Shown one piece after another: positions 52,766 to 62,562 of a DNA stretch of 64,000 bases (positions are counted from its first letter, which is position 1; every line of letters starts with the position of its first letter). Below the pieces are notes generated by a model, which was given only the letters and a program-made list of their open reading frames with translations, did not search any database and was not told the origin of the DNA. The DNA is from Ferranicluibacter rubi (GTDB lineage Bacteria > Pseudomonadota > Alphaproteobacteria > Rhizobiales > Rhizobiaceae), in contig NZ_JAANCM010000003.1 of the NCBI RefSeq assembly GCF_011603255.1, positions 434,001 through 498,000 of the forward strand, in the 5' to 3' direction. Position numbers and translations under genes: made by a program.

Positions 52766-55254
52766 AGCCCTTCGTTATCGCCTGCACGCTCGCCCTCCTC
52801 GCACCGTCGCAGCTCCTCGCTCAGACCACTCCCTTCGACATGTCTCGCGAGCGGCCGGCAACCCCGGCTCAGCCGGCACCGTCGCCCGCCCCGGGCCAGC
52901 CGCCGGCGCAAGTTCCGGCGCAAGCACAGCCGCCCGCAGCGGCACCCGAGGCACGCCCACAGCAACCAGCAACGCAGCCGGCGCCCTTCCAGGTCTCGCC
53001 CGGAGCGCCCACACGCCCGGCGCCCCAGCCAACACGGCCAACGCCGGCCACACCGACGGCTCCCCCGCAGGCCGAGGCGAAACCGCGTGTCCAGACAGCT
53101 TCCGACACGGACGCCAGCCGCCGCTACATCCTGCCGTTCGGCAAGCTCAGCCTCTCCGGCGAGGCCGACCGGCGGACATGGACGATCTATGTGACGCCCG
53201 AACAGGCGAGCGCTGCCACGGCCATCACCATCGGCTACCAGAACTCCATCGTCGTCGCACCGGAGGCCTCCACCTTCTCTGTCGAGCTCAACGGCAGCGT
53301 CATCGGCCAGGTGCCGGTCGCCTCGGCCGATGCGGTCAGCGATCTCGTGCTGCCGCTTCCGGCCGGCGCGCTGCAGGCCGGCGCGAACGTCGTGCGCCTC
53401 GCCACGCAACAGCGCCACCGCACCGATTGCAGCATTCAGTCGACCTATGATCTCTGGACCAATATCGACCCGAGCCGGACATATCTGACCTTCAACGCAC
53501 CGGTCGGCAATCGCTTCTCCAGCATCGACGATATCCCGGCCGTTGGCCTCGACGCCACGGGTGCGACGACGATCGACATCATTGCGCCGGCACTGACGAA
53601 CCCGAGCCGGTCGAACATGCTGCTGCGTCTCGCACAGGCTCTGGCCTTGCGCGTGCAGATGCCGAACCAGACCGTTGCCTTCCACGCGACCATGCCCACG
53701 GCACCGGTCGCAGGCACCCTGACCGTGCTGGTCGGCACGCAGCTTGAGATCGAGGGCCTGATCCCGGCTTTGCCGGCAGGCACCGCGGTCGGTCCGACCG
53801 TAACGTTTGCGCCTGCCGCAATGCCCGGCTTGAGCACCCTTGTCGTTACCGGCCCGACGGCCGAAGCTCTCCGACAGGCGGTGGAAACCCTGGCAAGCCC
53901 TCTCGACACGGCGCCGGGCACCTCGCGCACCACCTTCTCCACCAAGGCGTGGAACACGCCGGATGCGCCGATCCTCGTCGGCGAGACGCGCATGCCGCTC
54001 TCGCAACTCGGCATCACCACCAGCGAGTTCTCGGGTCGCCGGTTCCGTACGGAGTTCATGCTTGGCGTTCCCGCGGACTTCTACGCCAGCGCCTATGGCG
54101 ATGCCGTGATCCTGCTCGATGCCGGCTATGCCGCGTCGGTCCTGCCGGGCAGCCGCATCGACGTCTATGTCAATGGCAATATCGCCACCACCACGCCACT
54201 CTCCACGGCCGGTGGCGGCATCCTCAGCCATCTCCCGATCACCGTGACGCTGCGCCACTTCGTGCCCGGCGTGAACCGGATCTCGATCGAAGCCGTGCTG
54301 CTGACGGAAGACGACGACGCTTGCGCCACAGGCACGCCGGCGCAGACCACGCCGCGCTTCGCGCTCTTCGACACCACCGAATTCCACATGCCGGATTTCG
54401 CGCGGATCGACAGCAGCCCCAGCCTTGCGGCCACATCCTCGACGGGCCAGCCCTATCGTCGGGCCGAACAGCCGACGGCGCTCTATCTCGACCGCCTCGA
54501 TCCCGAGACGCTGTCGGCCGCAGCCACCCTCGTCGGGCGCCTCGCCGTTGCCGCGGGCAACCCGCTCGCGCTGGAAACCGTAGCCTCCCCGGCGGCTCTC
54601 GGCGATCGCAACGCCTTGATCGTCGGCACGATGTCGCAGCTTCCCCCGCCCTTGCTGACCCAGATGCAGATCGGTGCGGCGCCCGCCAACTGGGGCACAC
54701 ACCATGCGGGCGGGCCGGCAAACGGCGACAGCGGCACCCTGTTCGAGGAATGGCGCCACAAGGTTTCCGGTGGCAGCTGGCTCGGTCAGGGGTCTCGTCT
54801 CGAAGCCTGGCTGAAGAGCGATCTCGACCTGTCGATGGACTCGCTACGCTTCCTGCCCGGCGAGGAAGAGAATTTCTCTCCGGCAGACGACGTCAGTTTC
54901 ATGATCGCCCAGGGCCGCAGCCCGTCGGGCGCCGGCACATGGACGCTTGCAACCGGGCCAACGCCGGCAAGTCTTCAGACCGGCATGAGCGCCATGGTGC
55001 AAGAGGCGCGCTGGAATGGCATCGAAGGCCGGATCACGACCTTCGAGGAGGCGACCGGAAACGTGGCGATGGTACCGGTGCACGACCTGCATCTGAACCC
55101 GACGCAACCCTTCTCGATCGCCAACTGGCGCCTGATCGCGGCAAACTGGCTGTCGACCAACATCCTCTTCTTCGCCGTGATGTTCATCGCCGGCTTCGCC
55201 CTTCTCGGCATCATCACCACGCTGATGCTGCGCCTCCTGGGGCGCAGCCGATGA
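52762..55254 (+). CDS. bcsB: Cellulose synthase regulatory subunit BcsB
   Basis: An 830-aa periplasmic partner of BcsA. Signal peptide MKPFVIACTLALLAPSQLLA; a long Pro/Gln/Ala-rich linker (residues ~30-115); two carbohydrate-binding plus flavodoxin-like units (SFSVELNGSVIGQVPV, RTDCSIQSTYDLWTNIDPSRTY, VLPGSRIDVYVNGN); and a single C-terminal transmembrane helix (ILFFAVMFIAGFALLGIITTLML in parts) that anchors it beside BcsA. The ATG at 52762 overlaps the bcsA stop by 4 bp. The unusually long proline-rich linker is a notable detail. Confidence 0.93.
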   Translation: MKPFVIACTLALLAPSQLLAQTTPFDMSRERPATPAQPAPSPAPGQPPAQVPAQAQPPAAAPEARPQQPATQPAPFQVSPGAPTRPAPQPTRPTPATPTAPPQAEAKPRVQTASDTDASRRYILPFGKLSLSGEADRRTWTIYVTPEQASAATAITIGYQNSIVVAPEASTFSVELNGSVIGQVPVASADAVSDLVLPLPAGALQAGANVVRLATQQRHRTDCSIQSTYDLWTNIDPSRTYLTFNAPVGNRFSSIDDIPAVGLDATGATTIDIIAPALTNPSRSNMLLRLAQALALRVQMPNQTVAFHATMPTAPVAGTLTVLVGTQLEIEGLIPALPAGTAVGPTVTFAPAAMPGLSTLVVTGPTAEALRQAVETLASPLDTAPGTSRTTFSTKAWNTPDAPILVGETRMPLSQLGITTSEFSGRRFRTEFMLGVPADFYASAYGDAVILLDAGYAASVLPGSRIDVYVNGNIATTTPLSTAGGGILSHLPITVTLRHFVPGVNRISIEAVLLTEDDDACATGTPAQTTPRFALFDTTEFHMPDFARIDSSPSLAATSSTGQPYRRAEQPTALYLDRLDPETLSAAATLVGRLAVAAGNPLALETVASPAALGDRNALIVGTMSQLPPPLLTQMQIGAAPANWGTHHAGGPANGDSGTLFEEWRHKVSGGSWLGQGSRLEAWLKSDLDLSMDSLRFLPGEEENFSPADDVSFMIAQGRSPSGAGTWTLATGPTPASLQTGMSAMVQEARWNGIEGRITTFEEATGNVAMVPVHDLHLNPTQPFSIANWRLIAANWLSTNILFFAVMFIAGFALLGIITTLMLRLLGRSR

Positions 55255-55330
55255 GGACGACAAGCGGCTCCGCATCGACGCACGCCCCCCGGGCGTTCTC
55301 TCTTCCTCGGACAGTTCACCGGGAGTTCCC

Positions 55331-57715
55331 ATGACAACCGCCCGCATCCTGCTTTTCTCGACGCTGGCCGCAGCAACCGCAACGGCGATCTATTACGGCC
55401 CCGCTCTGCTGCCCGAGAGAGAACTGACGACCGGCACGATCGCCGCCCCGCCCGCCGTCGACGAGAAAGGCAACCGGCTGAGCCTGGTGCCGCCGAGCCC
55501 GACCGTGCGCCGTGGCGACCGGCGACCGGCCGACCTATCGCAGGCGCTTCCGCCTGCCGTTCCCGCCGCAGATACTGAGACTGCGACCGAGGCCACCACA
55601 CCGGATATGTCCGGGGAAGCGGCAGCGGAGCCGGAGCTGCAAGGCGCCGAACCCGTGATCAAGGCGCAGTTGCAATCGCAACCGCCTGTGCCCGCACAAA
55701 CCCAACCCACTGCGCCCGCGGCCCCTGCAGCATCCGCGCCGCCGAAGCCGACCGTGGATGAAGGGGCGCTCCGCTACTTCGCGCGTCTGGGCGACACCGT
55801 GCGCCTACAGGCCGAGATCGCACGCCTGCGCACGCTCTATCCCGACTGGGAACCTCCGGCCGATCCGCTCGCCGTGCCGCAGAATGTCGATACGCAGCTG
55901 GAAGCCATGTGGGCGCTTTATGGACAGACGCGCTATGCAGAGGTGCGCAAGGCCATCACCGAGAGACAGGCGCGCGAACCCGGCTGGCAGCCGCCGGAAA
56001 ATCTTCTGTCGATGCTGGCGCTCGGTGAAGCCCGTCAGCGTCTCGTCAACGCCTCCAACCTCCAGCAGTTTCCGACCGTCATCGACGTCGCCGCGGAAAC
56101 GCCGCAGCTTCTCGTCTGCAGCGAAATCGACATTCTCTGGCGCCTCGCGGAGGCCTTCGCAAAAACCGACCGGCAGCAGCGGTCGTTGGATGCCTATACC
56201 TATATCCTCTCCAGCTGCACCGAGGGCCCCGACCGGCTGGCGACCTTGCAGAAGGCTGCATCCCTGCTGCCGCGCCCGATGGTCGAGCAGTTGCTGACGC
56301 AGGAAAAGACCGATCCGTCCGGCAAGGGCGAATTCGAGCCCGTGAAGGACGATCTGGCCCGCCAGTTCGTCGCCGCCGCCGGCGAAGATCCAAAGCTCAC
56401 CGTTCCCCCGGCCTATCTGACCCGGCTGGAGCGCGTCTCCGAAGTGGGTGGTAAAGCCTCCGACGCGCTGCTGCTTGGCTGGTACTACGTGCGCCGCAAC
56501 GGTGCCGAACAGGCGGAAACCTGGTTCCGGCGGGCACGGACGGCAGAAGATTCCGCAGCAGCGTCGCAGGGCCTCGCCCTGACGCTGATCGCACGCAACA
56601 ATCCGGGTGAGGCTGAAGCCACGCTCTATCCCTGGCGGGATACGTCCGACGACACGCGCGCTACCTATCTCGCCGCCGCCTCGAACCTCCTGGCCCTCGA
56701 CCCGCCCATCGTGATCGCAGCGGACGTGCTGCAACGCATGGCGCAGGAAGCGATGCGCTCCCGCAATGCCGACGTCGCCCAGCAGTTCGGCTGGTACGCC
56801 CGCGCCTTCGAACAGCCGCAGCTCGCGCTGCAATGGTTCTCGACCTCGCTGACCTGGAAGCCCGATACCGAAGCCTCTGCCTATGGGCTTGCGATCACCG
56901 CAAATCAGCTTGGCATGACGAACGATGTCGCGCGAATCCAGAGACAATGGGCCGGACGTTCCCCGCGGATCGCCATGCTCGGCGAAGAAGAAGACCCGAA
57001 CCAGCCTCAGCGCATGGCGCAAGCCGGAACGGTGGCCGATGAACCCGTTCGCGAGACATCGCGGTCACCCGCGCGGCAGCCCGCGCGGACCGTATCTGCG
57101 CAGACGAGCGCCGAGCCGGCAGCGCCGGTGCGCCAACGCACCGCTCGTGCTGTCCCTGCCAATCGTGGCGCGGCGCCGACATCCGGCCGAGGCTGCAGCA
57201 CCTTCGGCGACGCTTCCGGACTTTCGGCCGGTGAAGCGCTGCGGCGCGGCTGGTGCCTGATGGAGTTGAACCGGCCACTCGAAGCCGTTCACCATTTCGA
57301 CGCAGCGATCCGCACCGGCGACACGCGCATCCGCAGCGAAGCCGCTTACGGCCAGAGCCTTGCCTATCTGCGTCAGGGCCTGACCGACAAAGCTTCCGTT
57401 GCCGCGACGCGTGGACCGATGGATGCGCAGAAGGCGACGGAACTGCAGATCGCCCTCCTCTCCAACCGCGCTTTGGTTGCTTTCGACCAGAAGCGGTTTT
57501 CAGAGGCCCTGATCCTCCTCGACCGCCGCGCGCAACTGGCACCCGAACGCATCGATCTGATGGTGCTGCGCGGTTACGCCCTTCTCGGGCTGAACCGCTA
57601 TGGCCAAGCGATCCGGACCTTCGAAACACTGGCGGCGACCGGCGATCAGGAGGCCATTCGCGGTCTTGCCAACGCCCGCGCGGCAACACCGTCCGCCATC
57701 GCGACGAGGAACTGA
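55331..57715 (+). CDS. TPR-rich periplasmic protein of the cellulose operon (BcsK-like)
   Basis: A 794-aa protein. An N-terminal signal or anchor helix (ARILLFSTLAAATATAIYYGPALL) is followed by a Pro/Ala-rich segment to residue ~140 and then many degenerate tetratricopeptide repeats, clearest at the end (SEAAYGQSLAYLRQGL, NRALVAFDQKRFSEALILLDR, LRGYALLGLNRYGQAIRTFETLA). Class III bcs operons carry a TPR gene, bcsK, at this position; the assignment is by context. It could align the glucan with peptidoglycan or an outer-membrane exit. No bcsZ endoglucanase lies between it and bcsB. Confidence 0.75.
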   Translation: MTTARILLFSTLAAATATAIYYGPALLPERELTTGTIAAPPAVDEKGNRLSLVPPSPTVRRGDRRPADLSQALPPAVPAADTETATEATTPDMSGEAAAEPELQGAEPVIKAQLQSQPPVPAQTQPTAPAAPAASAPPKPTVDEGALRYFARLGDTVRLQAEIARLRTLYPDWEPPADPLAVPQNVDTQLEAMWALYGQTRYAEVRKAITERQAREPGWQPPENLLSMLALGEARQRLVNASNLQQFPTVIDVAAETPQLLVCSEIDILWRLAEAFAKTDRQQRSLDAYTYILSSCTEGPDRLATLQKAASLLPRPMVEQLLTQEKTDPSGKGEFEPVKDDLARQFVAAAGEDPKLTVPPAYLTRLERVSEVGGKASDALLLGWYYVRRNGAEQAETWFRRARTAEDSAAASQGLALTLIARNNPGEAEATLYPWRDTSDDTRATYLAAASNLLALDPPIVIAADVLQRMAQEAMRSRNADVAQQFGWYARAFEQPQLALQWFSTSLTWKPDTEASAYGLAITANQLGMTNDVARIQRQWAGRSPRIAMLGEEEDPNQPQRMAQAGTVADEPVRETSRSPARQPARTVSAQTSAEPAAPVRQRTARAVPANRGAAPTSGRGCSTFGDASGLSAGEALRRGWCLMELNRPLEAVHHFDAAIRTGDTRIRSEAAYGQSLAYLRQGLTDKASVAATRGPMDAQKATELQIALLSNRALVAFDQKRFSEALILLDRRAQLAPERIDLMVLRGYALLGLNRYGQAIRTFETLAATGDQEAIRGLANARAATPSAIATRN

Positions 57716-57742
57716 GGTCCGAGGCAAAAGGTAACGCGTTTC

Positions 57743-57779
57743 AGCGAAGGCCTTGGGGTAGGTTCCCAAGGCCTTCGCT
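57743..57779. terminator. Bidirectional terminator of the cellulose operon
   Basis: Perfect 15-bp stem AGCGAAGGCCTTGGG / CCCAAGGCCTTCGCT with a 7-nt loop, then GGTTTTC. It lies between the convergent TPR gene and L,D-transpeptidase gene. It is the longest perfect stem found in the window. Confidence 0.8.
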
Positions 57780-57811
57780 GGTTTTCAAGACCCTTCAGGT
57801 CTCTGTTGCCG

Positions 57812-58519
57812 TTACTGCCGCACGACGATCCGGGCGCCTTCCGGCACGCGATCGTAGAGATCGATGATATCCTGGTTGATGAAGCGAACGCAGCCGGAAG
57901 ATTGAGCCTTGCCAATGGAGCGCCAGTCCGGGTTGCCGTGCAGGCGGTAGAGCGTGTCCTGCCCGTTCTGGAAAATGTAGAGTGCGCGGGCGCCCAGCGG
58001 ATTGGTGATGCCCGGTGCTTGGCCGCCATTGCCGATGGAGTAGCGGGCAAGCTTCGGCTGACGGGCGACCATCTCGTCGGGCGGCGTCCAGCGCGGCCAT
58101 TTCTTGCGCCACTGGATGACGCCTTCGCCCTGCCAGGCAAAGCCATCCTTGCCGATGCTGACACCGTACCGCATCGCGGTACCGCCTTTCTCCACTAGAT
58201 AGAGATAACGGGCCTTGGTATCCACGACGACGGTGCCGGGCGCTTCACCCGTGGGATCGATGACGCGCTGACGGTAGAAGCGCTGCGGGATGTTCTTGTA
58301 GGGAATGGCTGGAAGGCTGAAGCCTTCATCCGTGCGGGCCGCGTAGATGACGGCGGGATCGGGCTGTTCGCCGTCATAGGTCTTCGGCACGATTGCGTTG
58401 ACGACGGGTTCGAAGAACGTGCCGATGCCCTGCGTGGAGCAGCCAGTGAGAAACGTCGCGGAAGCGACACCTGCGCATCCGAGAAAGCGTCGGCGCGAAA
58501 GCGAAACGATGGTCGTCAT
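57812..58519 (-). CDS. L,D-transpeptidase (YkuD family) lipoprotein
   Basis: A 235-aa enzyme that makes 3-3 peptidoglycan cross-links or attaches proteins to peptidoglycan. The N-terminus SRRRFLGCAGVASATFLTGC combines a twin-arginine-like motif with a lipobox. The YkuD domain covers ~90-235, with VVVDTKARYLYLVEKGG, the GITNPLGARALYIF block, HGNPDW and the catalytic SSGCVRF (Cys near residue 208). It is convergent with the cellulose operon and separated from it by a strong terminator. Confidence 0.9.
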   Translation of the reverse strand: MTTIVSLSRRRFLGCAGVASATFLTGCSTQGIGTFFEPVVNAIVPKTYDGEQPDPAVIYAARTDEGFSLPAIPYKNIPQRFYRQRVIDPTGEAPGTVVVDTKARYLYLVEKGGTAMRYGVSIGKDGFAWQGEGVIQWRKKWPRWTPPDEMVARQPKLARYSIGNGGQAPGITNPLGARALYIFQNGQDTLYRLHGNPDWRSIGKAQSSGCVRFINQDIIDLYDRVPEGARIVVRQ

Positions 58520-58670
58520 CGTGGAGCCTTGAAGTTGGACAGGCGCGGGGCGCCTCTGTCTGAGGTGAAAGCAATGGAATGTATGGAGGAAAGACGGATT
58601 CGATGAAGGCCGGGCTTTGAAAAGCTCGACCCTTCGTCAGAAGACTACAGCGAAGACCTTGAGGAAGTCT

Positions 58671-59120
58671 TCAGCCGACAAAAAGCGTCAATTCGGGCGG
58701 CACGATCGCCAGATCGCCACGCCTGCGGGCAATCGCGTAGGTCAAGGCGCCGCGCACGGCTTCCGGGCTGACAGGCTTCTTCAGGACACCCATGGTGCCG
58801 GGCACGCCGGTGCCGAGCATTTCCGGGTCCGCCGTGGTGAAGATAACGGTGACATCGTGATCTTCGGCCAGGATGCGCCCGATCTCCGGACCGCTCGGCC
58901 CGTCGGCAAGGTTCACATCGACGAAGGCGATGGCGGCAAGGCTGCCGATCTGCAAGGCATGCTTCCTGCGGCTCGCGAAGCCGACGACGCCGGCATTCAG
59001 CCCCGCGGCCGAGACGGCATCTTCCAGATCGAGTGCGAGAAGGAGGTGATCTTCGATGATCACGACGGGATAGTCGATGATCGGACGGCTCTGCCACCGG
59101 CGGACTGTGTTCTCGGTCAT
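58671..59120 (-). CDS. Single-domain response regulator
   Basis: A 149-aa CheY-like receiver with no output domain. VVIIEDHLLLALDLEDAV gives the acidic pair, AFVDVNLADG the phospho-acceptor Asp, VIFTTADP the conserved Thr, and GVLKKPVSPEAV the Lys. It presumably works by protein contact or as a phosphate sink. The ATG at 59120 is chosen; longer starts at 59141 or 59183 are possible. A full CtrA-type box lies 96 bp upstream. No histidine kinase is adjacent. Confidence 0.85.
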   Translation of the reverse strand: MTENTVRRWQSRPIIDYPVVIIEDHLLLALDLEDAVSAAGLNAGVVGFASRRKHALQIGSLAAIAFVDVNLADGPSGPEIGRILAEDHDVTVIFTTADPEMLGTGVPGTMGVLKKPVSPEAVRGALTYAIARRRGDLAIVPPELTLFVG

Positions 59121-59215
59121 GACGCTATACCCATTCGACATTGAGACTGCAGCTGAAATGGCCGGAACAAGATTTTGTTCCAAATTTTATTTAAATGCGC
59201 GCACTATTGCAGGTG

Positions 59216-59231
59216 TTAACAAAGTATTAAC
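59216..59231 (+). promoter_or_regulatory. CtrA-type box between the response regulator and ugpB
   Basis: TTAA-CAAAGTA-TTAAC, an exact consensus match. It is 96 bp upstream of the response-regulator start (minus strand) and 195 bp upstream of ugpB, so the regulator gene is the likelier target. Confidence 0.55.
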
Positions 59232-59343
59232 CGAGAAAACCACGCCGCCCTTCCAAACTGTACTACACAGGCAGCAAAGCAGCATGATCGTGTAGGAGGC
59301 CCGATTGGCGGTTGCCGCCCGGACAAAAGCCCGGCATATGTAA

Positions 59344-59361
59344 CTGTCTCGTGACGGTCGA
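59344..59361 (+). promoter_or_regulatory. Pho-box-like direct repeat upstream of ugpB
   Basis: CTGTCTC-GTGA-CGGTCGA has the two 7-mer, 4-bp-spacer layout of PhoB sites (CTGTCAT repeats 11 bp apart), with mismatches in the second half. It ends 64 bp upstream of ugpB. The ugp operons of Sinorhizobium and E. coli are known to respond to phosphate through PhoB. Confidence 0.35.
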
Positions 59362-59425
59362 GGAGGATCGTCATGCTGATATCGCGGAGCGGCACGTCCT
59401 GCTTCGCCAAAACGGGAGGACGTTC

Positions 59426-60748
59426 ATGTTCAAGACAATCCTGAAGGCATCGACCCTGAAGGCGACAGCAGCCGCGCTTGCTTTGTCGGCTACCGGACCT
59501 TTGGCCGCGTCTGCGGCGACCGATCTGCAATGGTGGCATGCGATGACCGGTGCGAACAACGAGGTCGTCAACCAGCTCGCCAAGGAATTCAACGAAAGCC
59601 AGAGCGAATACACCATCACGCCCGTGTTCAAGGGCACCTATCCGGAAACGCTGAACGCCGGCATCGCTGCCTTTCGCTCCAAGCAGCCGCCGGCGATCAT
59701 TCAGGTGTTCGACGCTGGTAGCGGTGTGATGATGGGGGCCGAGGGTGCGATCATGCCCGCGGCAGACGTGCTGCAGAAGGGTGGCTTCACCTTCGACAAG
59801 TCGCAATATCTCGCCGGCATCGCGGCCTATTATTCCAAGCCGGACGGCACGATGTTGTCCTTCCCCTACAACTCGTCCTCGCCGATCCTTTACTACAACA
59901 AGGATATCTTCGCGAAGGCTGGGCTTGACGCCGAAGCGCCACCAAAGACATGGCCTGAAGTGTTCGAGGCCGCAAAGAAGATCAAGGCGAGCGGTGCCGC
60001 ATCCTGTGGCTTCACATCGACCTGGCTCACCTGGATCCAGACCGAAAATCTGGCTGCCTGGAACAACGTCGCCTATGGCACCAACGAGAACGGGCTCGGC
60101 GGCAGCGACGTGAAGCTTGAGTTCAACGCCCCGCTCTTCGTTGAGCATTTCCAGGCCATTGCCGATCTCGCAAAAGACGGCACCTTCCGCTATGGGGGCC
60201 GCACATCCGAAGCCAAGCAGCTCTTCATGTCGGGCGAATGCGCGATCCTGACGGAATCCTCCGGTGGTCTCGGTGATATCGTCAAGTCGGGCGTGAAATA
60301 CGGCATCGGCCAGCTGCCCTATTACGAGGGCCATGGACCGCAGAACACGATCCCCGGCGGCGCGAGCCTCTGGGTCTTCGGCGGCAAGAGCGATGCGGAA
60401 TATGCGGGCATCGCCCAGTTCTTCAATTTCCTGTCTCAGACGAAGACCCAGGCACGTCTGCATCAGGTCTCGGGTTATATGCCGGTGACCAATGCTGCCT
60501 ATGAGGAAACCAAGAAGTCCGGCTTCTACGACAAGAACCCCGGCCGCGAGACGCCGATCCTGCAGATGATGGGCAAGGCGCCGACCGAGAACTCCAAAGG
60601 TGTCCGCCTCGTCAACCTGCCGCAGGTCCGCGACATCATGAACGAGGAGTTCGAATCGATGCTCGCCGGCAAGCAGGATGCGAAGGCCGCCCTCGACAAG
60701 GCTGTCGAGCGGGGCAATGCGGCGATTGCCGAAGCCATCGGCAACTGA
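59426..60748 (+). CDS. ugpB: Glycerol-3-phosphate ABC transporter binding protein UgpB
   Basis: A 440-aa periplasmic binding protein for sn-glycerol-3-phosphate and glycerophosphodiesters. Signal peptide to about LAASA (residue 30). The mature start TDLQWWHAMTGANNEVVNQLAKEFN is the UgpB signature, with FPYNSSSPILYYNKD, GAASCGFTSTWLTWIQTENL and GGASLWVFGGK further on. The ATG at 59426 has GGGAGGA upstream. It is the first gene of ugpBAEC, with a 14-bp hairpin before ugpA. Confidence 0.93.
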   Translation: MFKTILKASTLKATAAALALSATGPLAASAATDLQWWHAMTGANNEVVNQLAKEFNESQSEYTITPVFKGTYPETLNAGIAAFRSKQPPAIIQVFDAGSGVMMGAEGAIMPAADVLQKGGFTFDKSQYLAGIAAYYSKPDGTMLSFPYNSSSPILYYNKDIFAKAGLDAEAPPKTWPEVFEAAKKIKASGAASCGFTSTWLTWIQTENLAAWNNVAYGTNENGLGGSDVKLEFNAPLFVEHFQAIADLAKDGTFRYGGRTSEAKQLFMSGECAILTESSGGLGDIVKSGVKYGIGQLPYYEGHGPQNTIPGGASLWVFGGKSDAEYAGIAQFFNFLSQTKTQARLHQVSGYMPVTNAAYEETKKSGFYDKNPGRETPILQMMGKAPTENSKGVRLVNLPQVRDIMNEEFESMLAGKQDAKAALDKAVERGNAAIAEAIGN

Positions 60749-60760
60749 TCCGCACCTGAC

Positions 60761-60796
60761 CGTATCGCCGGCCCCGCTTCACGGGCCGGCGATACG
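60761..60796 (+). terminator. Intercistronic hairpin between ugpB and ugpA
   Basis: Perfect 14-bp stem CGTATCGCCGGCCC / GGGCCGGCGATACG with an 8-nt loop. As in the importer at 20 kb, it separates the binding-protein gene from the membrane genes and would set their relative expression. Confidence 0.7.
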
Positions 60797-60823
60797 CTTG
60801 CCTGCCGTTCCGAGGAGCACCCG

Positions 60824-61705
60824 GTGCACAACGTCGCCTTCCCCAACAAGATTCTTCCCTACCTGCTGGTCGCCCCGCAGATCATCCTCACGGTCATTTT
60901 CTTCTTCTGGCCGGCAAGTCAGGCGCTCTATCAATCCGTCATGCGCGAGGACCCGTTCGGCCTGAAGAGCGGCTTCGTCGGCCTTGCCAATTTCCGCGCC
61001 GTGCTCTCGGACCCGAATTATATCCACGCGCTGCAGGTCACCGTGGTCTTCAGCATTCTCACAGCACTTGTCTCCATGGGCGTGGCGCTGCTGTTGGCGA
61101 CCGCAGCCGATAAGGTCGTCCGCGGACAGACCTTCTATCGCACCCTGCTGATCTGGCCTTATGCCGTGGCGCCGGCCGTCGCGGGCATGCTCTGGCTCTT
61201 CATGTTCAACCCGGCCATGGGCACGTTTGCCTATCTGCTGCGCCGGAACGGTTTCGGCTGGGATCCGCTGTTGAACGGTGATCAGGCCATGGGGCTCGTC
61301 GTCGTCGCTGCCGCCTGGAAGCAGATCAGCTACAATTTCCTGTTCTTCGTCGCCGGGCTGCAGGCCATTCCGAAATCGCTCATCGAAGCGGCGTCGATCG
61401 ATGGAGCGCGCGGTGCGCGGCGGTTCTGGACGATCGTCTTCCCGCTGCTGGCGCCGACCACCTTCTTCCTGCTGGTCGTCAACACCGTCTACGCGTTCTT
61501 CGACACCTTCGGCATCATCCATTCCGTCACCGGCGGCGGGCCGGCAAAGGCCACGGAAACGCTGGTCTACAAGGTCTACAATGACGGCTTCGTCAATCTG
61601 AACCTCGGCTCCTCGGCGGCCCAGTCCGTCATCCTCATGGTCATCGTGATCGCGTTGACGGCGTTCCAGTTCCGCTTCGTCGAGAAGCGCGTGCATTATG
61701 GTTGA
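60824..61705 (+). CDS. ugpA: Glycerol-3-phosphate ABC permease UgpA
   Basis: A 293-aa inner-membrane permease with six transmembrane helices. [23 protein letters not shown] is the UgpA opening, and the EAA loop reads [26 protein letters not shown]. The start is GTG at 60824, supported by GAGGAG about 8 bp upstream. It pairs with UgpE. Confidence 0.93.
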   Translation: MHNVAFPNKILPYLLVAPQIILTVIFFFWPASQALYQSVMREDPFGLKSGFVGLANFRAVLSDPNYIHALQVTVVFSILTALVSMGVALLLATAADKVVRGQTFYRTLLIWPYAVAPAVAGMLWLFMFNPAMGTFAYLLRRNGFGWDPLLNGDQAMGLVVVAAAWKQISYNFLFFVAGLQAIPKSLIEAASIDGARGARRFWTIVFPLLAPTTFFLLVVNTVYAFFDTFGIIHSVTGGGPAKATETLVYKVYNDGFVNLNLGSSAAQSVILMVIVIALTAFQFRFVEKRVHYG

Positions 61706-61714
61706 GGCCCCGAG

Positions 61715-62562
61715 ATGATCGAAAAACGCCCCATCGCCAATCTCGTCGGCCACTTTATCCTGATCCTTGGGATCATCGTCGTCGCCTTCCCGATCTATTA
61801 TACGTTCATCGCCTCCACGGCGACGTCGGAGGCCATCATCCGCCCGCCGATGTCGCTGCTACCGGGCGGTCATTTCGTCGAAAACTACACGGAGGCCATG
61901 ACCGGCGGCGTCGAGCGCGTCGTCGGCGTCAGCCTGGAACGGCTGCTGTTCAACTCGTTCGTGGTGGCCGTGGCGATCGCGGTCGGCAAGATCGTCATTT
62001 CGTTCCTATCGGCTTTCGCGATCGTCTTCTTCCGCTTTCCGTTCCGCATGGCCTTCTTCTGGATGATCTTCGTCACGCTGATGCTGCCGGTCGAGGTCCG
62101 CATCCTGCCGACCTACAAGGTCATCGTCGATCTCGGGCTTATCGATACCTATGCGGGCCTGACCTTGCCCCTGATGGCCTCAGCAACAGCCACATTCCTC
62201 TTCCGCCAGTTCTTCCTGACCATTCCGGGCGAACTGGTGGAAGCCGCGCGCATCGACAATGCCGGCCCGTTCCGCTTCATGCGGGATATCCTGCTGCCGC
62301 TGTCGAGCACCAACATCGCCGCCTTGTTCGTCATCCTGTTCATCTATGGCTGGACGCAATATCTCTGGCCGCTGCTCGTCACCAATGATGCGAAGATGAA
62401 CACCGTCATCATCGGCCTGCGGCGCATGGTGGATTTCACCGATGCCTCGACGCCGTGGAACTATGTGATGGTCACGGCGATCCTTGCGATCATTCCCCCC
62501 ATTCTCGTCGTGGTGCTGATGCAGCGCTGGTTCGTCAAAGGTCTCGTGGAGACGGAAAAATA

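Noticed and set aside
52693-54759. 688-aa open frame antisense to bcsB
   Set aside because: Arg/Gly-rich shadow of bcsB with no recognisable fold.
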